Below are positions 12,640 through 22,165 of a DNA stretch of 64,000 bases, piece after piece. The stretch comes from Lepraria neglecta (lineage: Eukaryota > Ascomycota > Lecanoromycetes > Lecanorales > Stereocaulaceae). The stretch covers positions 1,984,001 to 2,048,000 of the forward strand of contig CM065650.1 in the NCBI GenBank assembly GCA_033220425.1. The letters are read 5' to 3'. The notes beneath the pieces were generated by a model, which was not told the origin of the DNA, searched no databases, and saw only the letters and a program-made list of their open reading frames with translations. The stretch's first letter is position 1, and the number at the start of each line of letters is the position of its first letter. The position numbers and the translations under genes were made by a program.

Positions 12640-15080
12640 AAATAGGCTATATAAGGCGACGTAAGGATAGATTTATCCTAACCTATAGCGAGTTAGCTTA
12701 AAGGATCTAGTAGTGAATATATTTACTGATACCTGCCTAGACGCGTTGATCTTGATAATAATACCTCTATATTACGCCTGAGCTAGATGGATCGACAGTG
12801 TAAACGTTACTAGAAGTAGTATAGCAGCGGAAGCGGCCTAACTAGGCATCTACCACGCTGTAAGGGCCGGGACCCCAATTGGACGCGTAGGAGACAGGTA
12901 CGCCTTAATAAAGATAAAGTTGAGGGCCCTATTTATAAACGCTAAAGAGACGAGGTTAACGTAATTAGCGATAGTCCCCGTGAGGGCGAAGGTAGATGAG
13001 TCCCCTAGGAGGACCTAACTATTTTAATAGATAATAATGCTCTAGGGCGATTACTTAAACTCACCGACTCTACTAACAAGATCTAGCACCAGTAAGATAA
13101 GCTAGATATAGTACTTAATCAATCGAAGTCGATAACGGCGTCAAGTACTATAGGTACTATCTCTACCTTGACCGTTAGCTCTATAGAGTACTACCTATAG
13201 GAGCGAGGTACCGGGAGGCCTTTAGAGGAAGAGGACATAACCCTAGCCGAGTTATTGTCTATACCCCTGTCCGAGTCGATGTCCGAGTTGATACCCGAGT
13301 CGAACCCGGACTGGCACCCTTTCTATTTAGAAGCTGATTATACCCTAGCTTTATAGATATATAACACCCGACTATCTAGCGGTATAATAGACAATTTCTT
13401 CAAAGATACTTGATTACGACCTTTCTACGGACCCTATAGCTTTAATAGCGCTCTATAACTAAAAGCCAAGCTATATACTATAAAGTATTCTGCTGCTGCT
13501 AGTAGATAGTCTCGGTAAGCATTTAGTATCCTATCGATTCAACCGGACGAGACGACTAGAATATATTATATACTCTACTTCGATATAATAGGTATAATAC
13601 GAACTCTTATCGGATATAAACCTTTTAATTCGAGTATTAACTATATACCGATACGCCAGCGAAACCTCGACGGGGGTCTAATCGTTAGTAAGATATATAT
13701 AGCCCGCTAGTGGTAGGAGATACAAGATAAGCTCCCTAATGGCTTAATAGTAGTACCGGTTATAATATTATTAGATAAGACCTATTTATTACGGATACAC
13801 GGAGATTAATAGGCGTAGCCAGTCTATATTACTATCGGTAACCTCGATCGAGGTATTCGGCGGGTACAGGTTCGGCCGGGGATAATATTGCTTAGACTAG
13901 TACTATTAGTCTATAATAGTATGAAAGCCGAGGTATATTACTACGCTATAGGGCTTATAGTCGAGGGTAAGCCGGCCGAAATACGGATCTTACTTAATAT
14001 ACTAATAATATTCTTTTAAAGTACTTAAGGAGCTGGCGCCGAAGGGGATCCTTATTATATATATAGACGGATAAATATAACGATACTACCTAATACTCGT
14101 GTCTATACTAGGCGACTACGAGGAACAAGTTTTAATAACCTCGATCAAGAGCGGTAAATACTATCCGGTCTACTTAGTACCGCTAAATAAATAGGAACGA
14201 CTATATCCTGAAAAACTATATCTAAAGCGAATACCTGAATAGACTATAGAGTAGTTATAGATATAAAAAACGTACGATAAGAATACGCCCAGGGTGTTAC
14301 TAGATATAATAGTATATAACCGACCCAACTTTACAGACGGCTACTTCGTAGTTAACGTCTACTAACTATAGATATTTAATATATTATACTAATTAATGGT
14401 TAAAGGGCTATTAAACTACCTCCTAGACTGGCTTAGGGAGTATATCGGAGAGGGACGAATAAAGCTTGAGGTACAAGCCTTAATCGACGCCCGGTTTCGA
14501 GCTATACCTAAATTTACTAAGCTAAGGCGATTTCGGGAGTTTAGTAAGCTAAGCTAATAGATAGGAGAGGAGAGTAAAGAGATATTATAGATTATAATAC
14601 CCGTCTTCGCTCCTCTATTATCCGAAAAAAACCTAGATATACTATATATAGGACGAGCTATCGTTAACTTTATTATACTTATAAGATACCGATCCTACGA
14701 CGAAGCGATACTAGAATATATAAATATAGCGTTAGAAAGGATTAATCTACTTAAGGAGGTATTTCGAAAATATAGGCCAGTCAATAAGAAAACGGGCGAG
14801 CAAACTTTTAACTTTCCCAAATTCTATAGTATCAGTTATTATATTAATATGATTAGATACTATAGTCCGCTAGATAGATATAGCACCTAAGCCTCGGAAA
14901 GGGCACATCCGATATTACTAAAGAATTACTATAACTGAACAAATAAGTATAAGGATTACTAGGAGTAATTAATAGAATATAACGAACGCTATATCAAGTT
15001 AATAATTATACGGGATATTAAAAATTTCTAAGAGACGGAGCCTATATTACTTAGTTAGAGAAGAAAACAAGAAGACAAGA
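12640..15080 (+). pseudogene. Plavaka-type (CACTA-like) transposase relic
   Basis: The plus strand shows the hallmark block of fungal Plavaka transposases: a Leu-Leu-Asp-Lys-Thr stretch (about 13770) followed by a Pro-Val-Tyr-Ile-Thr-Ile-Gly-Asn-Leu segment with paired arginines about six residues on (13817-13865), and a later block whose residues resemble the conserved DILHQLLKG region, ending KGLLNYLLDWL (about 14370-14430). Plavaka enzymes are DDE-type cut-and-paste transposases. A less mutated part at about 12700-13000 encodes an upstream stretch of unclear role, and an acidic linker at 13255-13310 carries the GAGTCGA motif. More than twenty RIP-type stops (TAG and TAA for Gln or Trp) kill the frame. 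The family assignment rests on motif memory, not a search. Confidence 0.65.
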
Positions 15081-16130
15081 AAAGTATAAAGGCCGGGGTC
15101 CTTCTAGATCTATACTAACTAGGATAGCGAGTAGACACGGAAGAGTGCTATATATTAAGACACCTATATAAATATAATAGTTATTACTAGTAAACGGCGA
15201 GAGATATAGCTGAATGGCTAAATATAGCTAGGTTTCTCTAAAGCCTGGCTGCGTTTCTTAAGGCGTACTAAGCGAAAACGCTAAGCAGAGGTAGTATAAC
15301 CTCGAACCTAGATATCGATAGAAGGGAGGCAGACTGCAGCTGGGTTGAGAGCTACCCGGTCTATATCTATTCGGGCCTCGTATATTAGAAGACTACCGGA
15401 GAGGACTCCTCTAATTTAGGACGTCTCTATAAGGATTTGGTGGTCTGCAGACCTTATAAACATTCGTAGTATTTTACCTAGCGTAGAGATTGTGTATAGG
15501 TCCGAGAATAAGACTATAAGAGTCGAAACCCGGAAACTATACAGGAGGGAAAGTTAGTCGGTAAGGTCTTAGTCGTCGTAGAGGTAAAGGATCTTAGTAA
15601 TAGGGACTTTAAGCAACGACCTACTCGTATATAGACTGCCCTTATAGAAGTCTTTGATTATTAATATCTAGGGTAGGTACAAGACTACTATAGAATGGTC
15701 GAAGTTAAAAAGGCACGGGTGTCGCTTATACTTAATCCTCGAACGATAGGCGCTCGCCGCTTCTATAGACTACTAAATATCGAGCGAAGTACTTATCTAG
15801 TACTAGGAACGGTTAGAGGAAAAGAGATATTCTATATTAATAGTTTCATCGACTAGGAATAATATACTACGATATATCACCCTAAATTCCTAATAAACAA
15901 TTCTAAGGCAGCGCGACGAATCTACGCCAAATTCCTACTAAATCCTTCTTAGGCAATACTATAAACCTAAGTAAAAACCCTTAAAAGGAAGAGAGATAAT
16001 ACTATAAATATATCTGGGTCGATAGAGCAGAAGAGACGCTGCTACTGACTACCCTCGCCGTATCTAAAGTTAAGGCTTTAGTCTTAAGGAAAACCTCTAA
16101 TATAAAGAACTAACCTATAGTTTTAATTAC
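15080..16130 (+). pseudogene. Degraded coding stretch 3' of the Plavaka relic
   Basis: Protein-like plus-strand sequence continues past the transposase core, with several stretches open for 40-70 codons between RIP-type stops. It could be the carboxy-terminal part of the transposase or a separate small gene. No catalytic motif was recognised. Confidence 0.35.
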
Positions 16131-16439
16131 TATAGCGGTATTAATCCTCTCTTCGGCATATTTAATTATAGCTATATTATATTAGTAGGCTATATAGTAT
16201 CTTACGCGTATAATATTTACTTGCTTTAGTATCAAGTCTACGGCCCTCGTACGTTACTAATATTCGGGTACTTCGGTAAGCTGAGGAGTAGGGAGGTTAT
16301 TAAGCTCGCGGTATCGTATATAAAGTCTATCGGGGAAGACAGGGAGTAAATTCGTCGGATATTGAGTATCTATAGTAATACTTTGCTGAAATAATAGCGA
16401 CGAGACCGCAAACTACGAGAAGAAATATTAAGAAACGTC

Positions 16440-16566
16440 TAGCCAAATATTCATCCGACTCGGACAGGGTAAACCCGAGTTAGACACCACTCGGACAGTG
16501 TAAAACCTGAGTTAGATACTACTCGGACAGTATAAAACCCGAGTCGGATACCAATCGGACAAGGGC
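16440..16566. repeat. ~31 bp minisatellite of CTCGGACAG/CCGAGT units, about four copies
   Basis: Four imperfect units containing ACTCGGACAGT followed by AAAACCCGAGTTAGATAC stand in tandem. The same GAGTCGGA-type core recurs in clusters elsewhere in the large unit (about 390, 3570, 5520, 7510, 10120, 13260 and 17570). Confidence 0.75.
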
Positions 16567-17029
16567 AAAAAAGGGCGAAATACATACGCCCCTGATCTAC
16601 TAGAGTTTTGCTAGGTGCCGCTGACAGTTCGGTAACTAGGCGTCGTAACTCTCTATCTTAGTTATTTACTCGAATTATAAGGAGTAGAAGATATAGTCGG
16701 ATTGGCGGATAATAGGTTGTTATAGAATCGAGGAAAGCGTGGTTAAATAACCCGTGAAGAAGTTGAAGAAGGATTAGTATAAGCGCGAGTTAAACTTGTA
16801 TTAATATTACTGATAACGAGCTTTTATATACTAAAGGAGCTGTCGGCAGTAGCTATATTTCTAACAGATTATACATATAGAAGACTTTATTTAGATTCGA
16901 CTACCTACTTACACCTTGTATAGAAGATATACAGCTACTAATTAGTAGAAATGTATAGACTATATAAGAAGTAATTAATCATAATAAAAGAAAACTGGCA
17001 GCTGTATATTAGCAGCGTTGTATTATTGA

Positions 17030-17260
17030 TTGAGCTAATAGCTGGCTGAACGTATAATGGATATACTGATTGGTTAGACATTACACTGACAGTAACATCT
17101 AATTGCTGATTGGTTATACATTATACTAACAGCAATATCTAATTGCTAACTGACCTAACATCGTTAAATCAGCAGTATTGAGTTACAGATCGAGCTGATT
17201 TGATGCTGTCAGCAATATTGAGTTGCTGATTCCGCTGAACGTAACTGTCAGCCCTACCGG
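17030..17260. repeat. Subterminal tandem repeats with CAGCAATATTGAGTTGCTGA-type units
   Basis: Direct imperfect repeats of a TTGCTGATTGG..ACATTA unit and of a TCAGCAATATTGAGTTGCTGA-type unit lie just inside the right end of the large unit. CpA and TpG are frequent here, in contrast to the RIP-saturated interior. Position and form resemble the subterminal repeats that CACTA-type transposases bind, which is an inference. Confidence 0.6.
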
Positions 17261-17311
17261 CGCGCTCGGCAACTCGGGATTTCCCAGCAACTTTTGGGAA
17301 AGCGCGATGTA

Positions 17312-17931
17312 GATCATGGAGGATAAAATAGTATATCTGAATGTTGTTCTAATAGGAGAAGAACCTGAGGACTAGGCTGCTGAGGATACTGCGGAGGGGA
17401 TAGAGGATGGATCGATAGAGTATAAAGCTTAGGCGGGAGGAAGCCTGACGGAATCAAGCTGTCAGCAATCGAATATGTAGCTATTGAACGTATAATATAA
17501 AAATGATTATCGTATTGTCTTTTAAAATTGCCTAGCTCGGATAATACTGCCTGCAGGTTAATTCTGGATAAGATATCCGACTCGAATATACCCACTACAG
17601 CGGAGGATGTGTCCGAACTGTCCGACTCGGATGACTTCTCATCTACTAATATTGTCGATGTACTACCTAAGCGCACATGTTTCGTATTCCGGAACAAATG
17701 CGCAATGGTGGCGTTGGTCCACGAAAGCAACTTTTGATACTGATGTTGTAGGCGCCTAGCGCAGTAATTTGAGGTTGCAGATGCTGCTGTCGGCAACCTC
17801 GAGTTGCTGATTTGGCTGATTTCTCGGTCCGCAATCGACATGGGATGCAGACCCTGATCGCCATGCGGCCTGCTGATAGCGCAAAACTAGCTGCGACGCT
17901 AATGACATAATCTTTTGGGAAAGCGCGATGT
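17312..17931 (-). repeat. Repeat E, right copy, inverted relative to the left copy
   Basis: This copy ends at GGGAAAGCGCGATG followed by TA. Its minus strand carries a 175-codon open frame (17314-17841), whose first ~108 codons match the frame in the left copy closely. At 17291-17311 the terminal sequence CTTTTGGGAAAGCGCGATGTA is repeated, so E is flanked by two direct copies of its own end. Confidence 0.85.
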
Positions 17932-18005
17932 AATACTTCGCTTACTAATACTAACTAGCTCTAGGACTAACTTAGTTACGATACTCTAATCTAGTTCCTA
18001 GTGTT

Positions 18006-19557
18006 GAATTATAAGCTTATCTATAGCTTTATATAATGGCAACGGTTTTGGCATATATGAGAGCTGGCTATGTAAACAGCTCTAGGATGCAGAAATAATC
18101 TTTGAAGCTTTACATGGTTCGGATGGTTCCAGGATACTGACCGCCATATCGCCATGTGCGAATAGACAATCCAGCGCCATATCGCCATGTGCGAATAGGC
18201 AATCCACCGCCATATCGCCATCTGCGAATGAGCAATCCGGTGCCATATCGCTATGTGCGAATAGGCAATCCGGTGCCATATCGCCATGAGCAGAATGGGC
18301 AATCATGTAGACCGTGCGGTACGCTTGTCTCATGCCTCATGCGATACGCCTTGTATCATGTTTTATGCGATACGCTTGTTTCATGCGAGGGCTTGGCAAT
18401 GGAGCATATATATAGAGTTCTGCACTAAGGAGAACTCACCAAGTCAAATATTCATCTTCAGGGTATTTTATTTGCTTCGCTCTGACATCGACGAGCTTAG
18501 TACTATTTCATCTTCCACTACCTTTCTAGCTCTGCTTAGTCAGTATAACCCAACCTGCGCGAACAAGTAGACTGCTCTATAATCCTCTCCAGCTCTTCTA
18601 GTTAATAGTATTGGAAAGATTTCAAAAACGCAGGCCACCTTAGGGTATACTGATAAAGTAGAGCTAGAAAGGTAATAGATAGATAAGGACAATAAGAACC
18701 GATACATCAGAGCGAAGCAAATAGTAGGATATCCAATATCGATCAATTGAAATACCCTGAAGATTAATATTTAACTTAGTGAGCTTTTCTAGGTACAGAG
18801 ACTCCTGTATATACTCTATAGTCAAGCCCTCGTATAAAACAGGCTTTTCGCATGAAAAGCATGAAACAAGCGTATCGCATAAAACATGATACAAGGCGTA
18901 TCGCATGAAGCATGAGACAGGCGTACCGCACGGTCTACATGATTGCCCATTCTGCTCATGGCGATATGGCGGCGGATTGCTCATTCGATATGGTATACAC
19001 CGCCTATGATGCACATGGCGATATGGCGATGGATTGCCTATTCGATAGATTGCCTATTCGATGGATTGCCTATTCGCAGATGGCGATATGGCGGCGGATT
19101 ATTCATTCGCAGATGGCGATATGGCATACACTGCCTATGATGCACATGGCGATATGGCGATGGATTGCCTATTCGACACATGGCGATATGGCACCGGATT
19201 GCTCATTCGACAGATGGTGAGATGGCACCGGATGGCTCATTCGCAGATGGCGATATGGCCTATGATGCACATGGCGATATGGCGGCGGATTGCCTATCCG
19301 CACATGGCGATATGGTGATAGATTGCCTATTCGACACATGGTGATATGGCACCGGATTGCCTATTCGCAGATGGCGATATGGCGGCAGGTTGCCTGTTCG
19401 CACATGGCGATATGGCGGTCAGTATCCTGGAACCATCCGAACCATGTAAAGCTTCAAAGATTACTTCTGCATCCCAGAGCTGTCTTCATAGCCAGCTCTC
19501 ATATATACCAAAACCGTTGCCATTATATAAAGCTATAGATAAGCTTATAATTCAACA
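18006..19557. repeat. 1.55 kb imperfect palindrome (two inverted copies of one repeat)
   Basis: The left arm (about 18006-18560) and right arm (about 18620-19557) are reverse complements, both ending in TGTTGAATTATAAGC at the outer tips. The right arm is ~370 bp longer because its internal minisatellite has expanded. The short centre (about 18570-18608) is not palindromic and matches the Fot1/pogo family seen at 55571-55604. The right arm (18609-19557) is flanked by the pentamer AATAG on both sides (18604-18608 and 19558-19562), and the outside sequence resumes the Fot1-like copy, so it looks inserted into that relic. Confidence 0.8.
18950..19425. repeat. ~33 bp minisatellite of CACATGGCGATATGGC units
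   Basis: About a dozen imperfect units built on ATGGCGATATGGCNNCGGATTGCCTATTCG stand in tandem. Four to five units in inverse orientation are present in the left arm (18150-18300). The several 60-116 codon open frames here are by-products of the repeat. Confidence 0.85.
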
Positions 19558-19838
19558 AATAGGGCTCTATTTATATCATTCTAGGCTTCATAATTAAAGT
19601 CTACGTAAAGGTACTTAGATAGCCTACTAGATATTCGGGGTAACTGAGGATAGGTCGGTAGGTAGGGAGGCGACGGTAGGCTCGATAGTAGGGTCGGTAG
19701 TAGGTAGAGATGAGGTGATAGGCTCGGTCGGCGATATATTTGGACGTATTATTGTTGCAGAAAGGGTTTAAAACGTAAAAAACGCTCAGACCTCAGCCCT
19801 ATAGGGCTGATTGATTGGGTAGGGTGATCGGCAATAAT
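19558..19838 (-). mobile_element. Truncated Fot1/pogo-family copy
   Basis: This piece matches 55604-56030 of the full-length Fot1/pogo element, including the subterminal block with CAGCCCTATAGGGCTGA and about two units of the 30 bp minisatellite (against six or seven in the other copy). It stops short of the outer terminal repeat. A ~34 bp upstream piece lies at 18575-18608 on the far side of the inserted right palindrome arm. This is a plain DNA-transposon fragment at the edge of the gene island. Confidence 0.75.
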
Positions 19839-20177
19839 CTTCTGGTTAGAAGAGCGGGAGTTGGCTATTTCCGAGGCCACCAGAGAGCGCGCTTCAGGGT
19901 GTTTAAACCTTTGGGGTGGGGGTCAGTGGAAGGATGAGCGTAGAGTGCTCATCACCCAGATGGGGTGCTGTATCACTGCTCACCCTAAAAGCGGCAGACT
20001 CGGGTGAGCCCGACTGAGCTGGGGGCACATTTCTGTCGTCTTGTAGCGCCAAGCCTGGCCGTGAGCCGTTCCAGCCTCCCGCCTTTCTCCAAAACACCCA
20101 ACATCTCATTCTCGTGATTGCATGGCCGATTGGTGGCGGCACACCGACTACATTCTCTTCTATGGTTCTTCGTTAAC

Positions 20178-21576
20178 ATGTCTTACTCATACGAGCGTCA
20201 ACGCCGCCAGACCTATGGAGCTTCGACGCGAAGAACGGCTTGGGGCTATTGGATCCCTTTGGCTGTAACCGTTACAGTTGCAACAGCAGGACTTGTCGCT
20301 TGGGTGTGGAGCGAAAGAAAAGATAACGAAGAAGACGATCTGCCTCCAGGCCCACCTCCACCTGGCTATGGCAATGCTCCTCCTCCCGCTACAGGCTACG
20401 GTCCCCCACCACAAGGTTACGGCGCCCCTCCTCCAGGGTCTCAAGGGCCGCCAGGCTTTGACGGTCCTCCAGGACAACAACCATATGCTCCAGGCCAACC
20501 ACCATACGTGCCCGGCCCAGATGGGAGGGGCGCTGAAGATGAGAGCATTGTCGCACGGATGTCTGGAGTGCTGAGACGGACACCAAGCCCACAGCAGATC
20601 TTGGACGGAGCAGGTCGACGTGTCGTTGCGGGCGTGACAGCTGCTGGCGCTGCTGTTGGCGGTGCCTTGTCATCGATCCGAGAAGAGGATAAGACCGGCT
20701 ATGAAGACCATTCAAGATGGTCGGAGGAAGCCGATTCGCATACTGGCGCGACGACAGGTCGAGTAGGGCCTGAGATGCGAGATCTGGAAGGCTCAAGCTC
20801 TGCGACTGTCAGACAAGCGGCGTATTCTGGAGCCAAAACTGGGGGCAAGCGAAAGACTGTTGCGATTGTCGTCTCCGCCGAAACAGACTACGAACATAAT
20901 GAGGATGCTGATTATCATCAAGAGCATGCCGTGAGTCTCCAATGTAGTTTTTGACTTCTACAGGCGCTGACAACCATTACAGTCAATCTTATCACATTTG
21001 CCAGAACATATAGACACCGAGTCGCGCATCTTTGTGCTCATCTACGCCCCAGATCTCAAGCAGCACCCTCTTGCTGGATCCCCATCTGGCCAAACTCCCT
21101 TGTCCATTGCTTCCTCATACTCAAACATCGGTCACGAAGATGCGCAGAGTCAAGGCGGGAAGTCTCCTGAACCTGAGTTTCCCCCCACCAGGTCCAAGAT
21201 GTTCGATACGCTCTACACCCAAGCCCAAGCGCTGGTCCAGAAGGACACCATGATCATGCCATTCACTACCCCTACGGGCTACGTTCATCTTTTACGGCAC
21301 CTAGGGCCTGAAACTGTCTATCTTCAGCAAACCATCTCTGGAGAGCACGGTGGTGGCATTGACCAGATCAAAGGCTGGGTTGGCCAGATTGTACTTGTCG
21401 TTGGCGATGAGAGCGGTCATGGCGGGCTTGTCGATAGTGAGGATGAGCATGGAGAAGAGGCGAAGGATAAGTGGTGGCAAGACGATCCAAGGATTGGGCT
21501 AGGCAAGGGAATTGAAGTGGTGGAGAGTCTGCGCGTTGGAGAGGACTGGAAAAGACGCATCTCATTGCACGACTGA
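20178..21576 (+). CDS. Peroxin-22-like single-pass membrane protein
   Basis: Two exons, 20178-20930 and 20983-21576, with a 52 bp intron (GTGAGT..CAG, branch GCTGAC) joined in frame, give 448 residues. Residues ~20-46 form one hydrophobic helix (WGYWIPLAVTVTVATAGLVAW) followed by a Pro/Gly-rich spacer and then a conserved RMSG..RRTPSPQQ block at about residue 125. The layout of a short N-terminal anchor, proline-rich linker and Rossmann-like soluble domain (RIFVLIYAP, residues ~262-270) fits the fungal Pex22-like family, which anchors the ubiquitin-conjugating enzyme Pex4 at the peroxisome for recycling of the import receptor Pex5. The assignment rests on recalled family features; a generic membrane protein is the alternative. 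The start was chosen as the first ATG just before the helix; an upstream in-frame start at 20118 is less likely. Confidence 0.65.
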
Positions 21577-22165
21577 ACGAGAAGGATGGGGAGGAATATT
21601 CAAGAGAAGTTTGCGCGCAAGGTAGCTATTTACGATGCCTTTGTTTTGGATTCATGACTTGGGCTGGGGCCAGCAATTGATCATTTTGGGCCATTGCAAT
21701 ATCATGTAGTATTTATAGTGCATAGGCGATTAGTATAATAGGATGCTCCGCAAATTTTGCGAGGTTATGGTAAGCCATTATGAGTAATGTTGATAATTAA
21801 TTCTTACGACTTTCGCATTGTTCCGAAAAGGCGCTAGCGTGTGCCCTTGTGATATCGGGACTTCGAACTGCACTACTGCCTCACTTTTCGTCATACCACC
21901 CATCGCTCGCTACCACTCATCGTATTGCTTCACATATCTACTAGCATTTGCGGCTCAAATCTGAGGGCTAGCATCACTTTCGGGACCCCTTAGCAGGTTC
22001 CTCCAAGAACCGCTCATTCACGTATTGCATTCGTCTCCCCGCTCTCCAATGCGCCCTTCCTGGGAGAGAGCTCAACCACATTGGGCGCGCCGGTAGCCAT
22101 TGGAGGGCTCTACACTCATTTGCTGAAGCTAGCCTGTCCTACGTACTTCGAAAACGTCACACACC
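21577..22165. other. Intergenic, 589 bp
   Basis: This holds the 3' end of the Pex22-like gene and the promoter and leader of SPT20. I see no further gene or structured element. Confidence 0.5.

Larger units (their letters stand above)
92..17931. mobile_element. Composite giant DNA transposon block bounded by inverted repeat E copies
   Basis: Inverted ~620 bp copies of repeat E bracket about 16.6 kb of RIP-saturated sequence, and both outer ends abut TA (90-91 on the left, 17931-17932 on the right). Inside are a Plavaka-type transposase relic on plus and two SNF2-like helicase relics plus another degraded coding region on minus. Plavaka belongs to the CACTA-like cut-and-paste transposases, and elements of that kind can carry extra genes. 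Whether this is one giant element or several nested ones cannot be decided from one copy. A third terminal-like motif at 17291-17311 (reverse strand) suggests either an inner end or a tandem duplication of the end. Confidence 0.55.

Noticed and set aside
92-17931. Repeat E as the long terminal repeats of a retroelement
   Set aside because: The two copies are inverted, not direct, lack TG..CA ends, and the readable interior includes a Plavaka transposase rather than a reverse transcriptase.
1-17931. Starship-type giant element
   Set aside because: No DUF3435 tyrosine recombinase was recognised, and the ends are inverted repeats next to TA rather than Starship-like direct sites.
18021-19597. 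Several open frames of 60-116 codons on both strands (MPYRH- or GDMA-type repeats)
   Set aside because: They are by-products of the ~33 bp minisatellite and palindrome; all frames stay open because the unit length is a multiple of three.
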